A stretch of 64,000 bases of DNA, taken from assembly GCA_020637515.1 (NCBI GenBank), contig JACKKG010000001.1, forward strand, positions 496,001-560,000, in the 5' to 3' direction. The position numbers were made by a program, and so were the translations under genes. The DNA comes from Rhodobacter sp. Lineage in GTDB: Bacteria > Pseudomonadota > Alphaproteobacteria > Rhodobacterales > Rhodobacteraceae. The notes under the pieces are model-generated. The model saw nothing but the letters and a program-made list of their open reading frames with translations, had not been told where the DNA came from and searched no databases. Positions within the stretch are counted from its first letter, which is position 1. Every line of letters starts with the position of its first letter. This document shows, in pieces, positions 8,840 through 18,116 of this stretch.

Positions 8840-10105
8840 CTAGCCCCGGTCGCGCAGGCTGTAATAGATCAGCGCCGCCGAACCCCATCCCAGCACCAGA
8901 AACAGCGCCGCCATGAAGGTCAGCAGATAGCGTTGCGGGTATTCGGCACTTTGCGCCAGCGTCGGCTGAACGTAGGTCGCCAGATACAGGCTCTGGCGTT
9001 GCGCGTTCGAGCGCGCGGCGTCCAGCGCCGCCAGCGCGGCGGTATAGGTCGTCTCGGCAAAGTGCTGGTTGACAGTCAGGCTTTCGAACTGCGCGATGAG
9101 CCGGGGGTAATCGGTGTCGAAGACGGTGACATCCTGCGTCGCGAAATTGCGCCGCTCCTCCGAGATGCGCTGGCGGATCACCTCGATCCGGCGATCCGCC
9201 TGACGCACGCGGGGGTCGGTTTCGGCGGTGCTTTGCAGCAGCAGGTCGTAATCCACCAGTGCCTGCGCCAGTTGCTGTTGCAGGCCGTTGATGACGCCCA
9301 TGCGCCCTTCGATATCGGCCTGCGGATCGACGATCTGGGTGCGGGCACGGAAACTGGCCAGATCCTCGCGCGCGGTGCGCAGCCGCGCCAGCGCATCCTC
9401 CAGGTCCTGCTCGGCGTTGGCCATGCTGTCGCGCCGGGCCTGGGCGTTCAGCGCGTTGATCATCGTTTCGCTTTCGCGCACCACGATCTGGGCGATGCGT
9501 TGCGCCATCTCGGCGGTGTGGGCGCGAACCTGCACGTCCATCAACCCCGAATTCTTGTCATAGGACACGATCACCACCCGGTCCCAGAACCAGACCAGAT
9601 CCTCGATCGAGGCGTCCGGCCACAACGAGAACACCGGGTCGGTCGCCCAGAATTCGGAATAATGGGCGCGCAGGTCGATCTGCTGCTGCACCCGTTCGAC
9701 CAGTTGCTGGCTGTGGATATAGGCGTAGAGAACGTCGGTGTTCGACGACCCGCCGCCACCGATGAAGGCGTTGATGCCGCCGACCAGTTCGGCGGCGGCC
9801 GCCCCTTCCTCGCGGCGGACGGTGAACCCGGTGGTCGAGGCATACTGATCCCGGGCAAAGCCGAACAGATAGACCGTCACCGCGATCAGCGGCACCACCA
9901 CCAGGACCAGGAAACTGGTGCGCATCCGGCGGTGGCGTGGCTTGAACACGGCGGGCGAGGCCACGGGGCGGACCTCGGGCATGGCACCCTCGGCACCGCC
10001 CGCGGCCCTGCGCTTTGCCTGTCGGGCCTGCCGGGCGGCCCATTGGCCCTGTCCCTTGCCTTTGGGCGCCTGTTGCGGGGCGTCGTCCTGCGTGTCGTCA
10101 TCCAC
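8840..10105 (-). CDS. kpsE: Capsule export inner-membrane protein, KpsE-like polysaccharide co-polymerase
   Basis: The start preferred is GTG 10105 because GGAGAG lies 6 bp upstream; a TTG at 10117 is an alternative. The product is about 421 residues. A glutamine/lysine-rich cytoplasmic tail of about 55 residues precedes a first membrane helix (SFLVLVVVPLIAVTVYLFGF). A long periplasmic coiled coil follows (roughly residues 190-340, with ALARLRTAREDLASFRAR and IRQRISEERRNF). A second helix near the C-terminus contains YLLTFMAALFLVLGWGSAALI. This is the PCP-3 topology of KpsE/CtrB/BexC, which bridges the ABC exporter to the outer-membrane channel. The partner channel (KpsD/Wza-like) is not in the window. 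Confidence 0.85.
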   Translation of the reverse strand: MDDDTQDDAPQQAPKGKGQGQWAARQARQAKRRAAGGAEGAMPEVRPVASPAVFKPRHRRMRTSFLVLVVVPLIAVTVYLFGFARDQYASTTGFTVRREEGAAAAELVGGINAFIGGGGSSNTDVLYAYIHSQQLVERVQQQIDLRAHYSEFWATDPVFSLWPDASIEDLVWFWDRVVIVSYDKNSGLMDVQVRAHTAEMAQRIAQIVVRESETMINALNAQARRDSMANAEQDLEDALARLRTAREDLASFRARTQIVDPQADIEGRMGVINGLQQQLAQALVDYDLLLQSTAETDPRVRQADRRIEVIRQRISEERRNFATQDVTVFDTDYPRLIAQFESLTVNQHFAETTYTAALAALDAARSNAQRQSLYLATYVQPTLAQSAEYPQRYLLTFMAALFLVLGWGSAALIYYSLRDRG

Positions 10106-10117
10106 GACGCTCTCCAA

Positions 10118-10192
10118 AGGTTGTTTGCCTCTTCGGTCGGTTTTCTACATAGTCCGGCCGATGAAGACCAGTAAAAGGAAGTCGCGCGCGCG
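10118..10192. promoter_or_regulatory. Divergent kpsE/kpsM intergenic region
   Basis: These 75 bp separate the two export operons. The plus strand carries TTTGCC (10125-10130) and TACATA (10147-10152), 16 bp apart, as a weak sigma-70-like pair pointing at kpsM. The AAAAGG ribosome site precedes the kpsM ATG by about 12 bp, which is long. I see no clear minus-strand promoter. Confidence 0.3.
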
Positions 10193-11014
10193 ATGTCCAG
10201 CCCCACCCTGTCACCGTCCGGTGAGATGATCCGCCCCGGCGCGCTGAGCCGCAGCCACCCGACCGCGCGCACCATTTCCGCACTGGTCCTGCGCGAGATG
10301 ACCACCCGCTTCGGGCGGACCCCGGGCGGGTTCCTGTGGGCGCTGCTGCAACCGCTGGCGACGATCATCATCCTGGGCATGGCGTTCTCGCTGCTGGCGC
10401 GCTCACCCGCGCTGGGCACCAGTTTCATCCTGTTCAAGGCGACAGGGATGATGCCCTTTCAGACCTTTCGGTCGAACGCGACGATGGTCGGCGGCAGCAT
10501 CTCGTATTCGCGCTCGCTGCTGCTGTATCCGGGCGTGACCTGGGTCGATGCGCTGCTGGCGCGGTTCATCCTGAACACGTTGGTGATGATCGTGGTGACG
10601 GCACTGATTCTGGTGGGCGTCGTGCTGGTGCAGGGCGTGACCCTGATCATGGACTGGAATGCGGTGATCCTGTCGATGGCGCTGAGCGCCTTTCTGGGGC
10701 TGGGCGTCGGCACGCTGAACTGCTTCCTGACCGAACGGATCGAGATCTGGTCGCGGATCTGGCAAATCCTGAACGCCCCGCTGATGATCCTTTCGGGCGT
10801 GCTGATGCTGCCCGAGAGCCTGCCGACCGACATCCAGACCTGGCTGTATTACAACCCGCTGATCCATCTGACCGGGCTGATGCGGCAGGGATTCTATGCC
10901 ACCTACCAGCCGCAATACGTGTCGATCCCCTACGTGTTGCTGTGGTCGATGATCCCGTTCCTGCTGGGGCTGATCCTGCTGCGGCGCTATCACCGCGAGC
11001 TCATCAACCGCTGA
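10193..11014 (+). CDS. kpsM: Capsular polysaccharide ABC exporter permease (KpsM type)
   Basis: The 273-residue protein has six predicted membrane helices in the ABC-2 pattern. The conserved N-terminal amphipathic segment LVLREMTTRFGRTPGGFLWALLQPL is followed by a proline-rich C-terminal region with YYNPLIHLTGLMRQGFY, both hallmarks of KpsM/BexB/CtrC. It forms the inner-membrane channel for capsule export together with KpsT. It is transcribed away from kpsE-kpsT, and its stop codon directly abuts the stop of the convergent GT2 gene (TGA then TTA). The family assignment is firm; the exported polymer is not known. Confidence 0.9.
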   Translation: MSSPTLSPSGEMIRPGALSRSHPTARTISALVLREMTTRFGRTPGGFLWALLQPLATIIILGMAFSLLARSPALGTSFILFKATGMMPFQTFRSNATMVGGSISYSRSLLLYPGVTWVDALLARFILNTLVMIVVTALILVGVVLVQGVTLIMDWNAVILSMALSAFLGLGVGTLNCFLTERIEIWSRIWQILNAPLMILSGVLMLPESLPTDIQTWLYYNPLIHLTGLMRQGFYATYQPQYVSIPYVLLWSMIPFLLGLILLRRYHRELINR

Positions 11015-12007
11015 TTACGGGTCGGGCGCACGCCCCTCGGCGCGGGCCAGGACCTCGGCATGGGGGCGGCCGGTGCGCCGCCGCAGCCCGTCCGCCAGCG
11101 CAAGTGCGAACAGCCGCAGGAACCGGCCGCGTTCCCCGCCGTGCGCCTTGAGCCGCAGCAGCCATCGCGGAACATAGTAGGCCAGCACCGGCACAAAGAA
11201 GACGCCCGTCGCCATGCGATACAGGATCAGCAGGTTGCGGTGATAGTAATAGACCTTCCACAAGGGGCGGATGCGCGGATCGGCGGTGGAATAGGTCGTG
11301 CTGTCATGCGTGAACCGGACCGAGGGCGCAAAGCCCAGCCGGTGCCCCGCCCGCGTCAGGCCCATCGTGTAGATCGCGTCATCGCCATACAGAAACAGCG
11401 CCGGGTCGGGATAGCCGCGCCGCGCAATGACCGACGCGCGCAGAAAGAACCCCACGAACGAGGCCCCGTCCACCGCGCGCAGACCCGCGCGGGCAAAATC
11501 GGCCTCGCCCAGGTGGAACGCACCGCGCCCCCCGCCCAGCACCGTGCGCATGAGGATGCGCTTGTGCCAGAACGGGTTCAGCGTGGGCCGGTTCATCTCG
11601 CACAGGGTGCCGTCGGGATGCCGGACCGCCGCGGCGATTCCGTCCCATCCGTCCAGGTCCAGCGCCTGAAAGGCCGCCAGCGCGCCCGGGTCGGGGCGGG
11701 CGTCGTCGTCCATGACGACCAGCCAGTCGGGGCCATGATGCGCCATCGCGTGCCGCATCCCGGCCTCGAAGCCGCCGGCGCCGCCGGTGTTGCGGTCCAG
11801 CCGCAGGACATGCAGCCGGGGGTCCGTCTGCGTTGCCAGCCAGTCCGGCGTGCCATCGTCCGAGGCGTTGTCCACCACGACCACCGCGGCCAGCGCGGCG
11901 CGTGGCGCGGCCAGCAGTGCGGGCAGCGTCACCTGCAATTGCGCCAGGCGTCGGTGCGTCACCACCACCGCCACCAGCCGCCCGTTGCCGCCCGTTCCGT
12001 CCTGCAT
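11015..12007 (-). CDS. GT2 glycosyltransferase, galactofuranosyltransferase-like
   Basis: ATG 12007 is chosen over GTG 12013 because AGGGGG lies 5 bp before it. The 330-residue protein has the GT2 core VAVVVTHRRLAQLQVTLPAL, VVVDNASDDGT, RNTGGAGGFEAGM and LVVMDDDARPDP. The DDD motif and the RNTGGAGGF loop are characteristic of the GlfT-like branch that transfers galactofuranose. SFVGFFLRASV and LFLYGDDAIYTMGL fit the acceptor region. A C-terminal hydrophobic/basic helix (VYYYHRNLLILYRM) suggests membrane association. UDP-galactopyranose mutase is encoded about 5 kb away, which supports UDP-Galf as the donor. The donor itself is inferred. Confidence 0.8.
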   Translation of the reverse strand: MQDGTGGNGRLVAVVVTHRRLAQLQVTLPALLAAPRAALAAVVVVDNASDDGTPDWLATQTDPRLHVLRLDRNTGGAGGFEAGMRHAMAHHGPDWLVVMDDDARPDPGALAAFQALDLDGWDGIAAAVRHPDGTLCEMNRPTLNPFWHKRILMRTVLGGGRGAFHLGEADFARAGLRAVDGASFVGFFLRASVIARRGYPDPALFLYGDDAIYTMGLTRAGHRLGFAPSVRFTHDSTTYSTADPRIRPLWKVYYYHRNLLILYRMATGVFFVPVLAYYVPRWLLRLKAHGGERGRFLRLFALALADGLRRRTGRPHAEVLARAEGRAPDP

Positions 12008-12184
12008 CGACACCCCCTGACACCCCTGCCCAGCTAGGCCAGCCGCGCCGGCCTGTCAAATGGCGCACCCGCTCGGCCGTTGGATCAAATGCGACACGAA
12101 CGCCCCATTTCTGCCCAGATTGCGCACCGCTTGCCACCCCGCGATCCATGCACGGTGCCCCCCGGTGGAAAGAAGGGGCAGCCC

Positions 12185-14815
12185 ATGCGACTGACGTTGC
12201 AAGGCGTGATCGAGACCGGGGTCGGTCTGCTCGATTCGGGCATTACCGACCTCGAGGTCGCCGTGGTCGATGGCACGCTGCATCTGTATTCCAGCACCGG
12301 GCGCAACGGCGGTTTGGTGGATTACGTCGTCGGCGCCGAAGGTGGGGCCGAGGTCGGCACCAGCGTGATCTTCCCGCCCGAGATCACCGCGATCGTCTCG
12401 GACAGGATCGTTCTGGCCGACGATGGCACCGGGCTGGTGCTGCTGGTCGGCAATGCGGCGCAGGGCCTGGTCGGCTACCTGACCGATGCCGGCGGCAATC
12501 TGGGGGCGCAGGTGCTGTCCAGCCTGACCGCGGCCGAAGGGGCCGCAACCGACGGCAGCATCGGCCATATCGAGGCGCTGGTGGTTCTGGCCGACGCCAG
12601 CCTGTCACTGTTCCCCGCCGGCTTCGACTGCACGCAACTGGTGGAACTGGTCAGCATCACCCTGAACGGGCAGAGCTTTCTTCTGGGCGCCTGCGGCAGC
12701 CTGGACGGGGTGGTGGGCTTTCGCGTCGATCCCGGCACGGGCCAGTTGATCCAGACGGGCACGATGGGCATGGCCCAGGGGCTGGGCGTGCATCTGCCCA
12801 CCGCGATCGAGGTGGTCGAGATCGCGGGCCAGGCCTATGTGCTGCTGGCGGCCTCGGGTAGCTCGTCGATATCGGTGATGCGGCTGGGGCTGGACGGCGC
12901 GCTGACGCCGACCGACCATGTGGTCGATACCGGCATCACCCGGTTCGAAGGCGTCCAGGCGCTGGGGGTCGCGCAATCGGGCGATCACGTCTTTGTCGTC
13001 GCCGGCGGTGCCGACAACGGTCTGACCCTGTTCCGCCTGTTGCCCGACGGCCGCCTGATCGCCCTGCAAAGCCTTGGCGATACCGCCCTGACCGCAATGC
13101 ACAAGGTGACCGCCGTCAGCCTGGCGATCGAGGGCGACCTGCTGCACGTCTTCGTCGGCTCGCAGAACGAAAGCGGGGTGACGCATTTCACCCTCGATCT
13201 GTCCAACCTGGGGATCGTCCTGTCGGGCACTGCCGCGGCGGAAACCCTGGCGGGCGGCGGCGGCGACGACGTGCTGATGGCCTCGGGCGCGGGGGACACG
13301 TTGCTGGGCGGGGCGGGCGACGACATCCTGGTGACCGGCCAGGGCCAGACGGTGATGACCGGCGGCGCGGGCGCGGATACCTTTGTCATCCGCGACGGGG
13401 CCGGCGGTTCGACCGTCACCGACTTTCAGCGCGGAACGGACCGGCTGGATCTTTCCGACCTGCCGATGCTGCGCGACCCCGCGCAACTGAGTGTCACGGC
13501 GACCGGATCGGGCTGCATCGTCAGCTATCGCGGCACGATGATCGTGGTGACCGCCGCCGATGGCCGACCGCTGACCCTGGCCGACCTGTTCCCCGGGGGC
13601 TTCGACTGGGCCGATCATTTCCCCTTTGTGCCGCAAGAGCCGGTCACGCCGCTGAACCCCGGTGTGCGGATCAAAGGCACGGACCTGCGCGACACGCTGA
13701 CCGGCACCGACCGCGACGACACCCTGCTCGGCGGCCTGGGGCACGACACGTTGATCGGTGGCGCCGGCAACGACAGCCTGGACGGGGGCAACGGCCGCGA
13801 CCTGCTGACGGTGACAGACGGCGCCAACCTGTTGCTGGGCGGCGCCGGCGCGGACACGCTGCGGGGCGGGATCGGCGCCGATACGCTGGACGGCGGCGAC
13901 GGCCGGGACCTGATCCAGGGCGGCGCCGGGAACGACCTGATCTATGGCGGCAACGGCGCGGATACCCTGGCCGGTGGCGCGGGTGACGACACGCTCCGCG
14001 ACAGCAGCGGGCGCAATCTGCTGTATTGCGGGGCCGGCAACGACGATGCCCTGGGCGGGGCCGACAGCGACCAGATCTATGGCGGCCAGGGCGACGATCT
14101 GGTGGACGGGGGCGGCGGCAATGACACCGTGGGCGGCGGAACCGGCAACGACACCGTGCGCGGCGGCGCCGGCGACGATCTGCTGTTCGGCAAGTCCGGC
14201 AACGACTGGATGGAGGGGGGCGCGGGCGCCGACGAGATCTGGGGTGGCGACGGCGCCGACACGCTGGACGGCGGCGACGGGCACGACCTGATCTATGGCG
14301 GCGCCGGCGACGATCAGATCTTTGGCGGCAGCGGGTCCGACCGGCTTTGGGGCAAGGACGGCGACGACCTGATCGACGGCGGCAGCTGGAACGACCTGCT
14401 CTGGGGCGACGCGGGCAACGACACGCTGATCGGCGGAACCGGCGACGACTGGTTGTCGGGCGGCGATGGCGACGACCTGCTGCAAGGCGACGAAGGCAAT
14501 GACGTGATGCGCGGCGGGCGCGGCACCGACACGTTCGTGGGCGGCGCCGGGGCCGATGTGTTCGAATACTTCCGCGACCACGACACCAGCCGGATCATGG
14601 ATTTCCACCCGGGCGAGGGCGACGCGCTGCGGATCGACGACTGGACCTGGCACATGCTGGGCACGCTGAGCGCGCAAGAGGTCGTGGACCGCTTCGGCCT
14701 TCTGGATGCGGATGGCAATGTCGTGCTGGATTTCACCGGGATCGGCAGCGGGATGGTGATCCTGGACGGGTTCCACGATCTGTCCGGGCTGGCCGGCGCC
14801 ATCGACATCGTCTGA
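12185..14815 (+). CDS. Large RTX calcium-binding protein with N-terminal propeller-like domain
   Basis: ATG 12185 (MRLTLQGVIETG) is preceded by AAAGAAGGGG; earlier ATGs in frame lack a site. The protein has 876 residues. Residues 1-340 contain repeated strands of the kind 'HVFVVAGGADNGLTLFRLLPDGRL', recalling a beta-propeller. A first RTX block starts near residue 345, and a second, of about thirty GGxGxDxLx nonapeptides, runs from about residue 495 to 800. These bind calcium and fold outside the cell. There is no N-terminal signal, and the C-terminus ends DLSGLAGAIDIV, consistent with type I secretion. The only type I exporter seen in the window is at 60-63 kb. It could be a capsule-associated matrix protein or an enzyme; no catalytic domain is recognised. 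Confidence 0.85.
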   Translation: MRLTLQGVIETGVGLLDSGITDLEVAVVDGTLHLYSSTGRNGGLVDYVVGAEGGAEVGTSVIFPPEITAIVSDRIVLADDGTGLVLLVGNAAQGLVGYLTDAGGNLGAQVLSSLTAAEGAATDGSIGHIEALVVLADASLSLFPAGFDCTQLVELVSITLNGQSFLLGACGSLDGVVGFRVDPGTGQLIQTGTMGMAQGLGVHLPTAIEVVEIAGQAYVLLAASGSSSISVMRLGLDGALTPTDHVVDTGITRFEGVQALGVAQSGDHVFVVAGGADNGLTLFRLLPDGRLIALQSLGDTALTAMHKVTAVSLAIEGDLLHVFVGSQNESGVTHFTLDLSNLGIVLSGTAAAETLAGGGGDDVLMASGAGDTLLGGAGDDILVTGQGQTVMTGGAGADTFVIRDGAGGSTVTDFQRGTDRLDLSDLPMLRDPAQLSVTATGSGCIVSYRGTMIVVTAADGRPLTLADLFPGGFDWADHFPFVPQEPVTPLNPGVRIKGTDLRDTLTGTDRDDTLLGGLGHDTLIGGAGNDSLDGGNGRDLLTVTDGANLLLGGAGADTLRGGIGADTLDGGDGRDLIQGGAGNDLIYGGNGADTLAGGAGDDTLRDSSGRNLLYCGAGNDDALGGADSDQIYGGQGDDLVDGGGGNDTVGGGTGNDTVRGGAGDDLLFGKSGNDWMEGGAGADEIWGGDGADTLDGGDGHDLIYGGAGDDQIFGGSGSDRLWGKDGDDLIDGGSWNDLLWGDAGNDTLIGGTGDDWLSGGDGDDLLQGDEGNDVMRGGRGTDTFVGGAGADVFEYFRDHDTSRIMDFHPGEGDALRIDDWTWHMLGTLSAQEVVDRFGLLDADGNVVLDFTGIGSGMVILDGFHDLSGLAGAIDIV

Positions 14816-14855
14816 CCCGCCGCGGTTCGGACCGGCCGACCGCAGGCGCGCGGGA

Positions 14856-16739
14856 TCAGCCGCCCGCTTCCTCGCTAGAGACGGCGTTGTGGTCGATGTC
14901 GCGTTTGACCCAGCGCATCGTTTCCTCGACCAGCGCCGGGGCATCGCCCGCCTCGATCGCCGCGCGCAACGCCTGAAGGGCCCGGGCCGTTTCGAATTCG
15001 GACAGAACCTTTTCGCGCGTGCGCGACAGCTTGGGGTGCGCGGTATCTTCCAGCTGCGCGCTGATCGACAACTCCTCGTGCAGCTTCTCGCCGGGGCGCA
15101 GGCCGGTGGTGACGATCTCGATGTCGCCCTCGGGGTTCTGCGCGTCGCGCACGGTGTGTCCCGACCGCTCGATCACCTGCCGCGCCAGATTGAGGATGCG
15201 CACCGGCTTGCCCATGTCCAGGACAAAGATCTCGCCCCCCTCGGCCAGCGTTCCAGCCCACAGAACCAGGCGACAGGCCTCTTGCGTGGTCATGAAATAG
15301 CGCGTGACCAACTCGTCGGTCACGGTGACCGGCCCGCCCCGGCTGATCTGCTCGTGAAAGATCGGCACCACCGACCCCGACGACCCCAGCACATTGCCGA
15401 ACCGCACCATGGCAAAGATCGTGTTCCCCGACCGGCGCGCCAGATCGCCGACGATGATTTCCGACAGCCGCTTGGTCGCGCCCATGACCCCCACGGGGCG
15501 CACCGCCTTGTCCGACGAAATCAGCACGAACCGCTGCACCCCCAGGTCCAGCGCCGCCTGCGCCAGGGTCAGCGTGCCGAAGACGTTGTTGGTGACACCG
15601 GCGATCGGGTTCTTCTCGACCATGGGCACATGCTTGTAGGCGGCCGCGTGCAGGATCACCGACACGCCGTGCTCGAGGATGACGGACCGGATCAGCCGCG
15701 CGTCGCCGGTAGAGCCCAGGACGGGAACGATCCGGACCGGCGTATCTTCGGACAGGGCGCGCAATTCGCGGTCGATCATGAACAGCGCGTATTCGTTCAG
15801 ATCCAGGATCACCAATGTCCGGGGCTTGCACCCCAGGATCTGCCGGCACAGTTCCGACCCGATCGATCCGCCCGCGCCGGTTATCAGCACCGCCTGGTCG
15901 GTATAGGCCCCGCAGCCGCCGTTCAGGGCATCGGTCAGGTGTTGCCGCCCCAGAACGGACTGCGGCAGCACCGGCGCCAGTTTGGTGACGATCTGCTGCT
16001 CGCCGATCAGCTGCGCAAACGAGGGCAGCGCGTGAACCTCGACCCCGTGCTTGCCGACACGCCGGGCGATCTGCGCCTGTCGCGGCATGCTGAGGGACGG
16101 CATCGCCAGAAGCACGCGCTCGATGTGATGCGATTCGATCAGCGATTCGATGCGCCGGCCAGGAAACACCGTGAGCCCGGCCACCGTCATCCCCTGAAGC
16201 GAGGGGTTGTCGTCGAGAAAGCCGATCACCCGGACCTCGGCGTGGGCCTTCAGCGCCATGGCCAACTGGATGCCGGTCATACCCGCGCCATAGATCAGCA
16301 CCCGCTTGCTGGGCGTGTCGTGGCGATAGATCGCGATCAGGATCTGCAACAGGATCATGCGCGACGCGGCGCTGAACACCGAATACATCAGCGCCAGGAT
16401 CACCGGCGTTCCGACCTGGACATGGGAATAACCCAGCATGATGAGCCCGGCCAGCATCCCCGCCAGAACCGCCCCCAGCGCGGCGCTGAGCCCCAGCGCC
16501 GACAGCTCATAGGATTTGAGCTGCACCCGCGGCAGGCCCAGCAGGATCGACAGGAACCCCGAGGCAATCGTCAGGATCCCGAAGGCCAGCCATTCCTGCT
16601 GGATCACGGAGACCGACGGCACCCGGCCCGCCGCCACCGCCAGCGACACCAGCAACGAGACGGGCACGAGGACCACGTCAAGCGCCATCAGGATCGCTTG
16701 CTTCACGGGACGGGACAGGGTCTTGAGGATTGCGAGCAT
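14856..16739 (-). CDS. Nucleotide-sugar 4,6-dehydratase/epimerase, FlaA1/WbpM/CapD type
   Basis: The 627-residue protein has four N-terminal membrane helices (about residues 10-135). A CoA-binding-like Rossmann domain (RVLIYGAGMTGIQLAMAL) follows, then a polysaccharide biosynthesis SDR domain with ITGAGGSIGSELCRQI. The catalytic SSDKAVRPVGVMGATKR segment matches the long-form C6-dehydratases PglF and WbpM, in which the SDR Tyr is replaced by Met and the Lys is kept. LRPGEKLHEEL is the usual C-terminal signature. It would convert UDP-GlcNAc to its 4-keto-6-deoxy derivative, a precursor for QuiNAc, FucNAc or bacillosamine. It stands alone on the minus strand between the RTX gene and glf. Confidence 0.88.
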   Translation of the reverse strand: MLAILKTLSRPVKQAILMALDVVLVPVSLLVSLAVAAGRVPSVSVIQQEWLAFGILTIASGFLSILLGLPRVQLKSYELSALGLSAALGAVLAGMLAGLIMLGYSHVQVGTPVILALMYSVFSAASRMILLQILIAIYRHDTPSKRVLIYGAGMTGIQLAMALKAHAEVRVIGFLDDNPSLQGMTVAGLTVFPGRRIESLIESHHIERVLLAMPSLSMPRQAQIARRVGKHGVEVHALPSFAQLIGEQQIVTKLAPVLPQSVLGRQHLTDALNGGCGAYTDQAVLITGAGGSIGSELCRQILGCKPRTLVILDLNEYALFMIDRELRALSEDTPVRIVPVLGSTGDARLIRSVILEHGVSVILHAAAYKHVPMVEKNPIAGVTNNVFGTLTLAQAALDLGVQRFVLISSDKAVRPVGVMGATKRLSEIIVGDLARRSGNTIFAMVRFGNVLGSSGSVVPIFHEQISRGGPVTVTDELVTRYFMTTQEACRLVLWAGTLAEGGEIFVLDMGKPVRILNLARQVIERSGHTVRDAQNPEGDIEIVTTGLRPGEKLHEELSISAQLEDTAHPKLSRTREKVLSEFETARALQALRAAIEAGDAPALVEETMRWVKRDIDHNAVSSEEAGG

Positions 16740-16897
16740 ACCGAACCGGACTGGGGTCGTTCAGGAAGCGTTACGCCTCCTGGTTGCAAAAGAGAAACGC
16801 GAAGACAGGGTCCCCCCGAAAATTTCTAACAGATATTGCACCGCAGAGACAGCATTGCCACCGGCATGGGCGGAATGTTGCGCCGCGATGCAGAAAT

Positions 16898-18070
16898 CTA
16901 CAGCGGACTGACGGCAAAGGCCCCGACACGGCGGCCTGCGCGGCGCGCCTCCAGCCAGGCGTGGGCACTGTCCAGCGCCTCGCGGATCGTCACGTCCATG
17001 TCCAGATACCGATAGGTGCCCAGCCGCCCCAGGAAGCTGACCCCCTCGGTCTGCGCGGCGCGGTCCACATAGCGGCCCAGCAGGGCTTTCTCCTCGATCA
17101 GCCGGATCGGATAAAAGGGAATGTCGTCGGGGCCCGCCGCACGCGCGCGTTCCCGATAGAGCACCGTTTCCGCGTGGTCCTCCCAGGGCGCGAAATGCTT
17201 GTGCTCGGTGATCCGCGTCCAGGGCACATCCGCGTCGCAATAGTTCATCACCGCGCATCCCTGCCAGTCGCCCCGGGCCGTGAACCGCTCGAAATCGAGG
17301 GTGCGATACCCCAGCCGGCCCAGGTCATGCCCAAACCAGGCGTCCAGCGGCCCGGTCCAGAAGACATGCGCCGCCGTCCCCGCCATCGCGGGCGCATAGG
17401 GCGTGCGCAGTTCCAGCCGGATGCGCGGATGGTCAAGGATCGCCTGCACCAACGCCGTGTAGCCCTGCTCCGGCATCCCCTGATAGGGATGCGCAAAATA
17501 GCTGTCATCATAGCTGAACCGCACCGGCAGACGCTTCAGGATCGCGGCCGGCAGGGCGCGCGGCGCGCAGCCCCATTGCTTTTGCGTATAGCCCTTGAAG
17601 AACGTCTCGTAGAGCCGCGCCCCCATCAGCGCCAGCGCCTGCTCCTCAAAGTTGCGGGGCGCGGCGATGTCGGTTTCGGCCTGTGCGGCGACAAAGGCGC
17701 GGGCCTCGTCGGGGCGAAAGGTCCGGCCGAAGATCTGGTTGATGGTCAGCAGGTTCAGCGGTAGCGAATAGACCCGCCCGCCGCTTTGCGCCATGACCCG
17801 GTGCCGATACGGGCGAAAGGTCGCGAAGCGGTTCACATAGGCCCAGACCCCGGCGTCGGCGGTGTGAAAGATGTGCGGCCCGTAGACATGCACCATCACC
17901 CCCGTTTCGGCATCGCGTTCGGTGTGGCAATTGCCGCCGACATGATCGCGCGCCTCGATCACGCGCACGCGCAGGCCGGCCTCGGCCAGTTCGCGCGCCA
18001 CCACCGCGCCCGACAGGCCGGCGCCGACGATCAGGACCGCGCTGTCATCCGCCAAGCCATGCCCTTTCAC
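16898..18070 (-). CDS. glf: UDP-galactopyranose mutase
   Basis: The 390-residue length is standard for Glf. The FAD-binding motif VLIVGAGLSGAVVARELAEAG is at residues 12-32. Family landmarks are GGNCHTERD, YGPHIFHT, the substrate-loop region KGYTQKQWG (near residue 160) and the R/Y-rich FSYDDSYF. It interconverts UDP-galactopyranose and UDP-galactofuranose using reduced FAD. It is separated from kdsB by a GC-rich hairpin element of 46 bp. Together with the GlfT-like GT2 at 11-12 kb it indicates a galactofuranose-containing surface polymer. Confidence 0.95.
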   Translation of the reverse strand: MKGHGLADDSAVLIVGAGLSGAVVARELAEAGLRVRVIEARDHVGGNCHTERDAETGVMVHVYGPHIFHTADAGVWAYVNRFATFRPYRHRVMAQSGGRVYSLPLNLLTINQIFGRTFRPDEARAFVAAQAETDIAAPRNFEEQALALMGARLYETFFKGYTQKQWGCAPRALPAAILKRLPVRFSYDDSYFAHPYQGMPEQGYTALVQAILDHPRIRLELRTPYAPAMAGTAAHVFWTGPLDAWFGHDLGRLGYRTLDFERFTARGDWQGCAVMNYCDADVPWTRITEHKHFAPWEDHAETVLYRERARAAGPDDIPFYPIRLIEEKALLGRYVDRAAQTEGVSFLGRLGTYRYLDMDVTIREALDSAHAWLEARRAGRRVGAFAVSPL

Positions 18071-18116
18071 CTTGTCGCAAATACGCCGGGGGTCCGGGGG
18101 CAGGGCCCCCGGCGGC
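18071..18116 (-). repeat. GC-rich intergenic hairpin element between kdsB and glf
   Basis: CCGGGGG (18094-18100) pairs with CCCCCGG (18106-18112). On the minus strand the hairpin follows kdsB directly and runs into an 'ATTTGCGACAAGG' tail just before the glf ATG. This layout (GC hairpin plus an AT-richer tail after a stop codon) resembles a repeat found at many gene ends in Rhodobacteraceae. It may act as a weak terminator or RNA-stability element. There is no T-tract. Confidence 0.5.

Noticed and set aside
13260..14560. Repeated DNA in the RTX gene that could be mistaken for a repeat array or CRISPR
   Set aside because: Repeats are in coding frame, imperfect, about 27 bp apart, and encode GGxGxDxLx; there are no spacers.
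12605..14944. Long antisense open frame (779 codons) under the RTX gene
   Set aside because: It is the mirror of the GGxGxD repeats (an Ala/Val/Gln repeat pattern) and has no independent start signals.
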